A DNA stretch of 64,000 nucleotides from Hetaerina americana (Eukaryota; Arthropoda; Insecta; Odonata; Calopterygidae): assembly GCA_022747635.1 (NCBI GenBank), contig JAKTNV010000009.1:69524407-69588406 (forward strand), written 5' to 3'. A program made the position numbers and the translations under genes. Each line of letters opens with the position of its first letter. Positions within the stretch are counted from its first letter, which is position 1. Below are positions 32,961-45,230 of this stretch, piece after piece. A model generated the notes under the pieces. It was given only the letters and a program-made list of their open reading frames with translations, ran no database searches and had not been told where the DNA came from.

Positions 32961-34560
32961 CACTTTTTAGTTTTCCATGAGGCCAAAGTATAAAACGGGA
33001 TGAAGTGTGCCTTGTATTATCTTTTCAAAGTCTTGTCATTTAAGGAGTGTCACTTTCACTTCCTTTGGAATGTATTTGAAATATCAGTACAGAGTCCAGG
33101 GATATTTTCTACCATAATTTTATTCTTCCATATTATTCCTACCTTTTCATTAAACGATACAATTTCACAGTATTGAGTCTATGATATTTTGTTTTAGATG
33201 TCTATGGGCTGTTATATGATTAGACCGTAGGTTAACAGGTTTATTTCTTCAGTCGAAGTAATTATAGCAACTTGTGGGCCATTGTAGAATTGTCACAAAT
33301 ACTTTGCTCAATGAGTTATAAGCATTTTAACTGAGTATTTTTTGTGGTTTAAATAAGACTCATAAATCTCAGGTATTTTTCTATTTGTAAAGTATTAAGT
33401 GTAATGAGGAAACATGATAGTTAATATAGATCTTACTCATAGTAATAGTATGTAGAGAAATACATTTTCAAAGACAATTCTTTTCTTTTCGTGAAAATTA
33501 TTTTAATTCTTAAAAATTTTGTGAGGCTTATCTTTCTCAGTTTTGAATATATTCTGGGAATTATTTACCTGTACTTATTATTTCATTTTTTCAGTTATCA
33601 TTAGTATTAAGGCTTGTTTCGACAACGCGTTGGTTACTGTGATGATAATTGTCCTGTAATGTACACTGTTTATTGATTTTTTTCACTGTATCCACAGAGA
33701 TATGTCTCTCTACATGCATATTTTCTGGAAAATCGTTTGGTGTTGTGCATGACAATTAGCGTGTACATTTGGAAAATGTTATCTTTTTCAAATAGATCCG
33801 TTTGAGTAAGTCAAGAGGAGGTATGAACTTTTAAATACTGAAATTCATTTTGATTTAAGATCTGAAGAATTTGTTCTTACTTGAAAATACATTTTCAGGC
33901 TCAATATTTTTCTCCTAAATAATTGATCATGAAATTTCGTGGAAACAGAAATAATATAAGAAAAATAAACTATAAGTTGTATTTCAAACACTTAATGATC
34001 TAAGAGGAAATAGATGTGTCGCAGTCAAAATGTCAACATTCACCACAGTTCTATTTGCAATAATATTTTGGATTGTTGTGAAAAACATTTGAGCTTAAAT
34101 AGTTTCATATAATTTAAACCTCTTTTCTTTTTTAATATTTTTGTCTTGTTCTCTCACATGAAATAAGTTAATGTTCGGATGGGTATAGGTACATTTATAT
34201 TTTTTATGTACTCCTGCAGATATTACCGTATTCCTCAATTCAGGCATGAATTTTCTAATTTTTACTGGAACCTGATCTTATAGCTCTTGATTTTGTTAAA
34301 ATGATATTACCCATAATGCTTCACATTACGTGTCATGTGAGAGAATCAACACTTATCATCGTGTTTGTTTTAAATATCTTCATATTAATTTCCACAAAAA
34401 TGTGTTTATTTTTAGCAGTCAATTTTCAGAAAAACTTGATCATCCTTTACGAGAATAATTACAAGATTCGTTGAAACTGGGTTGCAAAATAAATAATACG
34501 GACCTAATTTTTTTGTAGAATTTGATGCAAAGTTTTTCCAAGCAGACATCAAGATTTCCC
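32961..34560. other. AT-rich non-coding tract
   Basis: No gene, RNA or repeat recognised. The sequence is T-rich with many short homopolymer runs. Confidence 0.6.
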
Positions 34561-35175
34561 ACTAAGTGACGACCGAGTCCGTACCATTAACATATCCACG
34601 TGGACGGGAGACAAATTTTAACTTCGCTGCTTTTCGCCAAGAGGTCTGGAGTGTGAGAAACGGTTGATATAGAAAAAAGAATTTCTCGGTAATATTAACA
34701 CGATGTCATGGTGTGAGCGATTTCTGCATTTCCGCGTTGAGGACTTAATGACGTATGCGAGATTTAAAAGAAAAGAAATCCTAGCTAATGGAGCAGAAGT
34801 GGTCAGCCGTATCAGTCCGGCAGCCGGATTCGGCCACTCCCGCTCGTGCCTCGCACAGATAATGCGGGAATTTGGTGAAGGATGTTTGAGTGTCGTGAGC
34901 GCGGGAGGACTTGGGCGTCCATCTTAGGGAAATCGTTGCATTTTTGTGGGCCCACGCGAGGGTGAAGATGGTTTGGACAGGCATTGCGAGCGGTCGCAAA
35001 ATTGCCACTCTTGATCCGTAACGGAACGAGGGGACACTTCTTTTCGTTCGGAGGGCTACCACCGGCGGACCAACTCTTTCCGTGGCCCACACGCGCTTAC
35101 TTGTGGGACAGGGAGGGGACTAATACTCCCAACTCTGCTCGCTCCTCCCGACCATACTATTTTAACTCAAACTAA
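34561..35175. other. Balanced-composition segment ending near a donor-like site
   Basis: Contains the 10-bp palindrome tccacgtgga (34595-34604, a CACGTG E-box). A donor-like match, taat|gtaagt, has its GT at about 35,176. The open frame 34,703-34,927 has no recognisable domain. It could be a regulatory element or non-coding exon; evidence is weak. Confidence 0.35.
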
Positions 35176-36755
35176 TGTAAGTGCTTATCCTCTTTGATAA
35201 TGTTGACTCAGCTAATTCGCCATATATTTGTATGTCTTTGAAATGAATGTAAACTTTAAGGTCACATTAATATTAAATCATCGGTGTTGTCTCCTAAATA
35301 AATTAAAATCTTTTATTTTCAAATGTTTGCTATAGTAGATATTCCTAGTTGATCTATATCTTGTTTTGGCATTCTTATCAAGGTGCATTCACCAGATATT
35401 TGATACCTTCTCTAAGTTTTTTAACTACAAATATTGATAAAAGAAATAATAGTTTGATTTATTGTCGATGTTCCTTGATTAACGTATTTTCCCAATCAAC
35501 TAAATGAAAAAATGCAGTTTTATATTTTGGTTTTATTATTTTGCTTCTTTTTTCATGTGGTGTTTTTTGCAGGGTTATTTGTAAGTTCGAGAGTTATATT
35601 GAGTTAAGTATTGTTAAGAAATGAAGAATTTCACCCAAAATTAAATTTTTGGCTCATTTTAACGATAATCATCCATAGATTGTGGGTAAATGAGGCCAAA
35701 CACGAGGAAGAATTTTACCGATACGTGTCATCTTAAATGCTTGCCTTGTTGCTCTCAACGTTTTCCTTTGGCAATCCTCGTCGTTCATCTGACTCCTTTC
35801 CACCATTCGCATTTTTGTTATTTCGATCTAAATTAAACGTTACATGTGGTGAGCTTGTGTTGTGATAATAGTCGAACTTAAGCTTTGGTATTTCAGTCAA
35901 GAAGGCAGCTAAACCTGCATTTACGTATTTGAATTAAAATTATGAGAACTGATTTTAATTGAATATAAAAATGTCGGTCCGAATCGTGAATTAGGATGAA
36001 GCACGTTACTACTCCTCATCCGGCTCGGGTGTTTCAAAACTTCATCCAAGACATTATACCGTAAGTTTTTTCGGGTGGTAAAATGTGCTATTTATAAGTG
36101 TTGCATCAAACATTCGCGGTATTAATTTGAAAACAAAGAACTTTCGTGGTGTGAAATAATTGGGCTTAAAAAAACCAATGTTCTTACTCAAATGAGCAGA
36201 GAGGTTACCGTCAGAAAGCATTTGAAAACATCATTATTCATTCAAATGAAATGCAAATTCCGCAATCAAGGTGAATCAGTCTCCAATGATTCATAATGAG
36301 AAGGATTTTAATTATAGTTTGATTGAAACATTAATAATAGCACGATCGCGAGTGAAGTAATTAAAGTGGGCATCATTAATGAAAAATAAGTTTTCTGCTA
36401 AGTTTTTATTTGTCAAATAGCTGTAGCCAAAGGTAAAACTTATTAATAATACTCCACGAATGAACTTTCTCAAGAGCTTATTAAACATTCAAAGAATAAA
36501 ATATTGCAATATTTATAAAACTACTCGAGTAAAGATTATTCTAAAAATAATAGTTACATTACTCCGAGACGTTTATTTTGGTGAGCATGATATCCATGTT
36601 ATGAGGAATCAGTGTAACTTCATTAGTGAAGTTCGCGAATCGTTAAAGACTTTTATTGCTTGAGGGTCATTTTTTTCGCTCTAGCTACACAAGAGGATTG
36701 AAAATCTGCTTTATCGGTTAATTAAAAGAAGAGACTAGAAATTTCCAAGCACTAA
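35176..36755. other. AT-rich non-coding tract
   Basis: No feature recognised; the open frame at 36,460-36,663 appears spurious. Confidence 0.6.
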
Positions 36756-37945
36756 GCAAAGGTGGCAAATGTAATGTTCCGCGGATCAGTCCGAAGCGAA
36801 ATAATTGCGAGACCACTTCCAATTGAACTAAACGCATTTCCGCGTAATCTTGTCCAATTAAGTCTCTTCGTCGATACGGGGGCCCATGGAACTTCACCCC
36901 TTCGCCGCCTTGTGGCGCTGAAGTGGGTGTCCGGCGTCTCGAAGCGGACGCTTAGGAAGAGGCGGTGGTGAGGGGAACCAGCGATAGGGGTCTCCGGCGA
37001 TGGGAAGGGGACCTGCGAAAACGGTTTTTGGGGAGTGGAAGGGGGTGAGGGGCGGGGAGGAGGAGGAGTTGGGGATTTAGGCGGGAAAGGGATGGGTAGT
37101 GCGTCATTTATCCAGCAGAGGGCACTACAGTAAGTTCCGCGCGAGAAGGGAAAGAAGCGTTGGCGACATTGGCTCGGCGTTTAAGGGTTCGCCGCCGAAA
37201 ACCTCTCTCAACATCCAGGGTCAACGCGCCCCTTTATCTCCCTCATCAGTCGCATCCACATTCATTCATCCATTCCCCGAAGGTCGTTTTTATCGAAATG
37301 GACACATTTCCCCAAAAAGTTTCATCCCATTCTCTCCGTTTTATTCCCCGTCAATTGAATCCCTCCCTCCCTCCCTCTCACTCACATATTTTTTTCTCCC
37401 TTTTGATTTCTCCGGGAAAAAAATTAGATATCGAGGTTAGTTCGTAATGCATCAATTCCCGTTGATTCAAAAAACACGCGATGTTTTCGTTGTTTCCATT
37501 TTGCACCTCTCTGCTACACGCCCCCCCCCCCCACCTTCACCCACTCCGACCCCCTCCCCTACTCCCCTCTCTCGGACCGCCCCTCCTCCTCATTTAACGC
37601 CTGTTTTTTCGGGGCGTCGAGTTCTTTTTTTTATTTTCGTTAACCGATCGCGTACGATTTTGAGCCTCGGTTCATCAATAAATCGTAAAAAAAAGCGATG
37701 ACTAAGAGAGACGTGGCAACTGTGCGCATGTGTGTGAGAGTGTGTGTGTGTGTGGTGTGAGGAATGGTGAGAGGGAAAAAGTGTCCAATTTGTTCATTTT
37801 TCCGACGAGATCGTTAATTCCATGTAATGTGTCGTTTAATTCCCTCGTGGAAAGAGTTGGCGGTAGGTCGTTTCGTTCTGCAGTTGCGACGGGTTATTTT
37901 TGCCGATACTTGCGTCATTTTCGGCTTTCGCCTGTCCTTTTTATC
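36756..37945. other. GC-rich island with a CTCF-type motif
   Basis: Purine-rich at 36,960-37,090, then balanced, then C-rich near 37,500-37,590 including a run of 12 C (37521-37532). A perfect CTCF core motif is at 37112-37125, followed by a donor-like acagtaagt at 37,127-37,135. A GT microsatellite lies near 37,739-37,754. Likely a regulatory island. Confidence 0.5.
37112..37125 (+). promoter_or_regulatory. CTCF-type binding motif
   Basis: ccagcagagggcac fits every position of the conserved CTCF core CCASYAGRKGGCRS. CTCF and its zinc fingers are conserved in most bilaterians including arthropods. In its island setting this is a good candidate for an insulator or domain-boundary site. Occupancy is inference. 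Confidence 0.5.
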
Positions 37946-38520
37946 AGTTTAATTTATTAAATGCACTTGCATCCTACTTTTAGTATCAGTATTAAAGTTT
38001 TTACTCATGTTTCAACATAGCAATGTACTCTTTTATCGCTGTTACGCAGTAGCTTGGGAAATGTATAGTATTCTCGTCATGTATATTATTATACTGATTA
38101 ACTTATGTATATTCTCTCAGGTGAATTCGTTATCACAAATTTATTCCCAAGACTGCGTTTAATCACTTTTTTTCATACTTAAAACCATTAGTATTTTTGT
38201 GCTAAGTGCATTTACCCATTGAACGAGCTAATTCTGGAACTCCTTGGCAAATAAAAAATATTTAATTTACCATCTGGATCGTAACTTTTGGAAATATTAT
38301 ATTTTAGAAAATTGCCGCAATCTATACAATTTTAGATAGTTTTGTAGCCTGAAGACTTGTGACGTTAAAGGATGAAGCTTAGATGGTCACCAATGTTTAA
38401 GCACGTTAATTCCTTCTGAGGTCAGTTTCCTGCGTGAAATTGTTGAAAATCTATTGAGAATATTCCATTCAAAATCATCTCATTTTCTAACTTTTATTGA
38501 TCCTAGTATATTATTTGCAA
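37946..38520. other. AT-rich spacer
   Basis: No feature recognised. Confidence 0.55.
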
Positions 38521-38920
38521 ACGTTCACCTCGGGGATAGAACAAGTTTCGCACGTACGTACGTACGTGAGCATTGCGCCGGAATAATGCTTGACGCGAGG
38601 CTCGCTTCGTCATCGCTCGCTCCAAGTCGCGAGGCGAGATAGATACGGCGAATTAGTCATCGCCTGTCGCTCACAAACAGCCGTGTTTCTAGTCCCATTG
38701 TGCCCCACGAGTCCCCGCGAGGGATGCACGCATTCGCGGGGAGGAAACGTTTCCGTAATAGAAGGTGCGGGGCCGTAAATAGGAAGCCCTTTAGCGGAGA
38801 GGCGCAGGGGCGTTCCAAAGGGGGGAGGAGGGTGTGCTCCAAAGGATGAGGAGATCAGGGGTTGGAGGAATCCCATCACACCACGAGGTAGCTTCAGGAA
38901 TGGTCCCTTGAGGTACTAAA
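38521..38920. other. Small GC-rich island
   Basis: Contains the 18-bp palindrome at 38551-38568 and an 8-bp GC inverted repeat (ccccgcga at 38713-38720 with tcgcgggg at 38734-38741). No gene recognised. Confidence 0.5.
38551..38568. repeat. (ACGT)4-based 18-bp palindrome
   Basis: cacgtacgtacgtacgtg is a perfect palindrome built from four acgt units. It is both a short microsatellite and a self-complementary site. Confidence 0.85.
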
Positions 38921-39815
38921 CCCGTTACTCACGATGCATGTAATTACATATTTGGATGCAGAGAAATTTGGCACAAAAACATTGTGTCGTCTAGAGCAAA
39001 TTGTTTGGATAAATGCGCAGATACACAATCAACTGCATGCGAAATAACCTTTTCTTCAAATATATATATTCATTCCTACTTTTTCTATTATTTATGCTTC
39101 TTACATGGTAGAACGGTCACGGTGTCATGAATTTGCCAGACTGGACGTGCTCTGCTACTTTGAGTAGCAAACACTTTGACTATGATTTACAAAAAATCAA
39201 AGTGAAGCTTGTTGACTGTGTGAATTGAGGTTCGCGTTGTTTTTCTTCGCAAAAAGATTTCTTGTCCAATGGTATTTGTAACCAAAATGAGTTGGATGCA
39301 AAGCCTATCCGATTGTTCAATTGTCTCATAAGAGGGAAACACCACATCAGTCATTATCATGAAATTTTTAAACGTCTGTCTTTCCACAGTCAAATCTTTT
39401 TGTCTATATTCACAGTGAGGATATCAAGTATTCCTTCCCTTTACTCCCCAAAGTCAATCAATTTTTATAAATTATACCAGCAGTCAGAATAATAACGGAG
39501 ATTACTGCTATAGTAGAAGAAATAGCCTTTGCCTCTTCCTCATCTATGATTGATTCGCGTAATATATTCTCAGGCGATATGTCGCGTGATTTATACAACT
39601 CTGTGCACTATACCTACCTCTTATATATGGAAAAAGTAACCCTTTACTACGTACTACTTTTTCACGAAACTTTTTTTCATGTGAATTTGCAAAAAAAACT
39701 TCACGACCCCAGATACAATATATAAAACTGTCGCCTCTCGATTTCGCGATTTTATAAAGTTCCATTCATCGCTTAAATACATCTATATTTGGACTCGCAC
39801 TAATACGGTTTTTGT
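38921..39815. other. AT-rich spacer
   Basis: No feature recognised. Confidence 0.55.
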
Positions 39816-40580
39816 AATGCGCCCTTAAAAGGTGTAGAGAGGGTGAGGGGAGGGAGAGGAAAGGTTAGTTTTTGGGGTGGGGTGGTGGGGGAGGGAGCAT
39901 TTGTGTGGCTAATGGACGGTGGATGGCGCCGGTGTCTGCGTTGGTGGCGGTTGTGTCGGCGGCGGCATCCGCGGTTTGGCTCTGTGGTCGTGTCCTGTGT
40001 AGGAAGCGAACGCTGCCTCCTCCTTCTCTTCCTCCTCCACCCCATCACCCTCCACACCTCCCTCCTGCCCTTGGAGGGTAGGTGGGTGGAAATGGGCTAT
40101 TTCATACGCGGGTGGTGACGCAAAGCGTTATCCCCTCGCAGAGCTTCACACCCACACAACCGCAACCCTTACGGAGGCCCCGCGCGGTGACTTTCCCGCT
40201 TGGTTGAGCACGAATGGACCCGCGAAAAACGGGACGAGTCTTGCGATAATTTTCGCACGTGGACGATTCGCTTAGATTCGACCACACGCGAGTGTAACAT
40301 CGTTCCTTTTCTTGCTGGAGATGGCTCGTTGTCACTGGGCCTTTGTTTCCTCCCAACCACCCCTCTACCCGGATATTTCCGCTACACTGTTAGAATCCGT
40401 TCAAGTCCGGACTCCTCTCACGAGATTTCATATTTGTTGCTTGTCCTTACGGTTTTTTGTCATTCTCGCCTCTTCATCAATATCTAAAACAATCACGGCA
40501 GCTACCTCGTTACGTACTCATGCGCTTTCTTCAACCATCATCTGCGTCATTCTCATATTTTTCATCCCCGAGAAATAGCA
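39816..40580. other. GC-rich island
   Basis: G-rich at 39,836-39,960, C-rich at about 40,015-40,070, then balanced to 40,580. A partial CTCF-like ggatggcgcc lies near 39,921-39,930. Overlapping open frames on both strands lack recognisable domains. Confidence 0.5.
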
Positions 40581-41335
40581 CCCGTTGTGAATTTTAATTT
40601 TCTATTAATCATTCGTGAAGAGTTTTACTATCTATTTTATTTTTAGCTTTCATTTCACCTATACCTTGTTTTAATTGACTTTTTGTTCTTTTGACTTGTT
40701 TTAATTGACGAAAAAAGTGTTCCTTTTTTCATGAACATTCCTCACAACTTTTCTTTTTTGCTGAAAAAATAGTTCTTTGTGATTATCCTTCATTTAGGAA
40801 CACTCTTGAAGGGATGCGAAATAGGTATTTGCTACCGAATAAAATTATTTATTGGGTTAAAATAGCTGTGCAAAATCCCAGTCATGCTAACTGATATGGC
40901 AAATGTTCGAGTTTTTTCTCCAGACTTGAAATCAATGCAGATATAACGCATAATTATCACCATTTTCAATAAATATACTAACAAATAAGTCTGTTAGTGA
41001 TCCAATTTACCAGTACACACAATGTGCAAATTGAAAATTTCGGTTTTAAGAGTAAATAAAAAAGACAAATGTCTGGCTCCTCTTGTGCTTTTATTAATCT
41101 TCTTTGAGCAGTAACCTGCAAATGAGCGTAAAACGCAGTAAACATCAACACTCAGAGAATAAAGATCATTATTAAAACGAAACTTGAGCTTAGAGTTTGA
41201 AACTCTGGCATCAAAGAAAAATCTGCGCACCGTATTGAAAAACAGTTAAGTCTCGTAATGAATGATACACGGTCAGATGAATTTTAAATTATAGCAACTT
41301 GAGAGTGACGTCGACATAGTGAAACATAGAAGAAG
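40581..41335. other. AT-rich spacer with a short direct repeat
   Basis: Contains the 30-bp-period repeat at 40665-40709. No gene recognised; an open frame on the minus strand at 40,994-41,230 appears spurious. Confidence 0.5.
40665..40709. repeat. Exact 15-bp direct repeat, 30-bp period
   Basis: cttgttttaattgac occurs at 40665-40679 and 40695-40709. The taattg core is a typical homeodomain site, and 30 bp is close to three helical turns. The sequence is T-rich, so a small duplication is an equally simple explanation. Confidence 0.8.
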
Positions 41336-42090
41336 ATGCAACTCGAGAGAGAGCGTGGGAGTCAAAATCTCCCTGATTGGTTCTTTATCCTCCCTGTAAT
41401 TGGGACGATACGCAGTAATTAATTTTGCCTTTGCTGTTTAAAGGGACGGGAATTAAAAAGATATCGGCATATAAGAACCGCCCGACTAATTTACTGCCCT
41501 CCCCCACTCGCATGCAGTGGAGAGGTAAGGCGTCGGTGCCGAAAGGGATTATGGGTTGGGGCTTAGTGGAGAGAAAATGAAACTAATGGCTTTTGTTTTT
41601 GGCGCCGGAGTTGATGGGAAAAGAGGGTTTGCGAGGCCTTGTATCGGGAGCGGGTGGAGGGGAATAGTGGGTATTCGGAAGGAGGAGAGGGGGACGGGAA
41701 GTGAACCAAATGCGAGGGGTGGGAACTTAAACACAGGGTTAGGGTCGGAGGGATGTCAGGTCAGGGGGCGGAAGAATGTTTCGCCGATATGCGGACGGGG
41801 TGGGTAGGTGGGAGGGTGGGGCTAAATTCTGCCGGGCTGAGAAGGCCGGTATTTTCTGCTCGCCACTCCCAACGTCCCTCTCTCTCTCTCTCTTTGCAAC
41901 GTCTTTCTTCCGGTACCTCGGCCAGCTTATTATGTCCGTTTGTTGTGTCTTCGACTTTCCCGAGCCCGTCTCATGAAAGTTGCATCTGATTAAAACTCCC
42001 AGGGGCAGGAAATTAGAGGAAGTACGTATTAGCTTTTCGGCGGTGGTCGAGGGTGGAATTATCGTGTCCCAAAACAATTGGCAACACAAC
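41336..42090. other. GC-rich island, G-biased then CT-rich
   Basis: G-rich from about 41,520 to 41,820 and pyrimidine-rich at 41,860-41,965 with a CT run (about 41,878-41,892). A donor-like gagaggtaagg lies near 41,522. No gene called. Confidence 0.5.
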
Positions 42091-42800
42091 TGCGTGCCCT
42101 TGTTTTAGTAGTTGTTAGATTTTTGACTTGTGACGAAGACGTATAGACCGCCGTAAATTGGAATCGATTCCAGATATCGTTCTGAGGTGCTTGACTAAAA
42201 ACGTGGTGACATCTCAATCATGCCAAATGTACGGGTTTTATTAAATCAATGGCACTCAAACACCTGGAAGAGTTTTCCTTATGATTAGACAGTTGAGAGG
42301 TGGTATTTTCCCTTTATTTCCTTGGAAATAAAGTTCTTCTTCAATAATTTTACGTACTTAACACGTGAGTGACGAGCAGTAAGGCTTTCAATAATCTCCC
42401 CGCGAACGGAGGGTAATAAAAGTGCAATGTCGACGATACTTAGCTAAATTCATCAAATTTTCCATTGTAGTGGTTATTTTACTATAAAATAAAACGGAAA
42501 GAATGATACGCTAAGGAAAAACCAAACAATGCCAATACATTAAGCAACTACAACGCAACTATCTATGCTTGTGATTGAAATAGAATTCCACTTGAATTAT
42601 TCCCCAACAAATTTTATAGTCCTTATGCAAATGGTATTTGTTTATTTAGCTGCGTACAAAATTCGTAATTGCGGAATTTGTCACCCAGTTATTTTCTTGA
42701 TTGACGTAGCGAATGTTTGAATATAATGAGAATAAATTGTCTTATTATGTGCCAAGACATTTCCTTTCGCACCTTATTCGACGGACTCTATTAATTAAAC
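42091..42800. other. AT-rich spacer with quasi-palindrome
   Basis: Contains a 22-nt quasi-palindrome at 42312-42333: ctttatttcc and ggaaataaag, separated by 2 nt. No gene recognised. Confidence 0.55.
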
Positions 42801-43215
42801 CTAAATGCAATTCAAGAATCCACTAGTGTCGAGCCAGACGCCAGTCAGGCACACGAAGAGAAAGACAGAGATCCCGGAAGTTGATTTACGCATACTCGAA
42901 ACCATGATTGGCGTGGATGGGGTGAAGGAACCAGATAGGAGTCACCTGCCCCCACCCCTTTCCCCTCTCTCGAGGGAAAAGGGGTGGCTAGCGGACTATA
43001 CCCCAAATACATGCCCCCCCGGCCAAGAAACTGCTTGGGACAGAGGTGCTTCCATGTTTTCACGCCAGGGGGAAACCCCCTATGCATTTTGCGCCAAGGT
43101 CCTTCTGTCCTGCGTAGAGGAACTTCGCTCCGCGACTAGGGTCCACCAGGGCTTATCAACCATCTGCAGTAGAGCTCGAGCCACGAAAACGTTCGACAGT
43201 GGTATCGAAAGATAT
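42801..43215. other. Compact balanced-GC segment of unknown nature
   Basis: Sharp-edged segment of even composition between AT-rich tracts, with a single + strand open frame of 140 codons (42,805-43,227) that shows no domain I recognise. It contains two hairpins: 42952-42964 with 42974-42987 (13 bp, one bulge), and 43067-43081. The sharp edges suggest an old inserted repeat or a regulatory element; no terminal repeats or target duplication are evident. Confidence 0.4.
42952..42987. repeat. 13-bp inverted repeat with one bulge
   Basis: ccacccctttccc (42952-42964) pairs with gggaaaaggggtgg (42974-42987) except for one extra A. The loop is 9 nt and contains the XhoI-type ctcga. It is strong, GC-rich pairing. 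Confidence 0.75.
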
Positions 43216-43950
43216 CCAAATAACTAGATTCGTATAGTTAAATGCAATCTAATTTAATGCTTATTCCAATTAAAAATTAGGTACCTTTGTAATTAACGTT
43301 TCGATTACAAGCGCAGATAACTAGTTGAACTACTGTTGCTATTTGGAGTTTTGCCGTAGGCTCTAGACCCTTCTGCTTTGTGTCTTATTATTATTGAATA
43401 GGGAGCATATATTATTATTAAACATTAAATAGGTATCTTTGGCAGTTTCGTATGCTAAATAGTAGATTAATATTGGTAAAGTAAACCATGAATGGATAGT
43501 ATAAATAATAATAGTGTTTACACAATTCCTATTTATCCGCAGTTTCCCTAAGTTTTAGTTTCACGCCGCTTCCTAAAAGAATCGTACCACGAACAGCTTC
43601 TTTCTTTGAAGGAAATATCCCGCAATTCTAGTTCTTTTGACTGTATTTCTTGTTTGTTATGTGAAAACAGATTGAGCCTATAGTATGATTTTTTTAAAGT
43701 AATCTTAAATAAAATTTTCTAGTCTACTATTTTTTATTGCACACAACCTCCAGAAAAATCTAAGCACTCTTGGTTTTATTGAATTAGTACTCAAAATAAG
43801 AAGCACTCCCATTGCTGAGATGAGGGTAAAAACATTAGCAGGTTTTATTGCTAAACGGTAAATGTTAGTGATTTTGGTAGCCATAATACCAGCAGGTATC
43901 CTGCAAGAGTAAAAAATTACGCAAGTGGCCAACACCTAATACCAGGAGCT
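43216..43950. other. AT-rich spacer
   Basis: No feature recognised. Confidence 0.55.
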
Positions 43951-45230
43951 ATCTACGCCCTTTTCAACCCTAGGTCGGCCGCTTCAGGAGCCCCGGGTCT
44001 CATAGCGTGCCTCGCGATCGTCAGGGAAACCAGAAGAGGTCAAATGGCATCTTTATGACGCTGACAACGCAACTCACGCCCCAGTGACCAACCCGAATGC
44101 TGTTTGCTCTTCGGGTTCAGTTCCGTACCTTACTTGTCGCCCTCCCACCAAGAGGCGAGGTTTTTTGTTTTGCCCTCCTCACTGACATTCTTGCTCTGAA
44201 TTCGTTCGTCAGCGACCGAGAGGGAAGAGAATCTCAAGGGAAGTGACGTAAAACAAAACAAAAATGCTGAGGCACGTAAGAAGGAGAGCGATTCCAGTGA
44301 GAGTTTGTATTTCTCATTTTTATTTCCCGTCCCATTCTTCCCACTAATCAAGTGGTTTGCGAATCACGGCAGCGTAAAGTCCTGCCATGGCTCCTCCGGG
44401 TGCTCAGTAGTGCGTTCAAGAGATGGTGAGGAGGGGAGGGTAAAATGTGTGTTAATAACATAAAATGAGGGAAGGCACGCGGGCCACAATGCAGTCGAAT
44501 GGCGAACGTGCAATGCACACGGTTCCCACGTCCATGAGCACATGTTTGTCTGTCGACTTGCGGGAGGAACCCTCGTTTTGTTTAATTTTATTTCGCTCCC
44601 ATTCTTCAGCCAAGTCTTTTTATCAACTCCTCCAAAAATCCGACGTCTTTGTCACGGAGTCGCGTTCTTGCTCACGTGGATGCCATTCTCGCACCGTTGA
44701 TCGCAGCGTTTGTTTTTGGCCAGGGAAAGAGTATACAAGGGTGGAGAATCGTGAGCACCCTTTTCCTCTCTTTCTCTCTGTATTTTTTTCGTGCCCTCGC
44801 CCCGTCTCTTTTGCGTGGCGCTAATGAAGGCAGTAGTGTGCTGGGGTAAAAAAAAATTACGACCGGGCGTCTGCCGTTAACGGGAGGACTCGTAGGTATT
44901 TCTTAACTAATTGTCTCGCATTCCCTTCTCCGTTCGACTAATTACTGTGACCTCCGCGTTGACACAAATGCACGGTGCAATTGTCTTTTTCTTATGTCAG
45001 TAGCTCCTGGGGGGTGGGTCTAATAATTTGCAGTGTCATCTGCGAGAATCGCTTTTGAGCAACCTACATTATTCGTTTCTTATTTATTTTTTTACTCGTG
45101 CATCGCAGAGATCGAACAAAGTATTTTTCGTGTCGAATGGCACACCTCGTGGTTTCCAAGGAGGGATATGTCGCACAGTTCCGATTGCACTAGTAGGAAA
45201 TAACTCTGCGTTATGAAATAGTACGGAGGA
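43951..45230. other. Moderate GC segment
   Basis: The first 160 bp have a repeat-like texture and include an 8-bp hairpin (aacccgaa 44090-44097 with ttcgggtt 44110-44117). They share ttcaaccc..aggtcgg with the 3' end of the SINE family, too short to claim homology. A CACGTG E-box is at 44673-44678. No gene recognised. Confidence 0.45.

Noticed and set aside
36905..36920. Second CTCF site (tgtggcgctg)
   Set aside because: It has two core mismatches to the consensus; too weak to call.
43951..44117. Possible fourth SINE copy
   Set aside because: Only a short block (ttcaaccc..aggtcgg) resembles the SINE end; the rest does not follow the family order.
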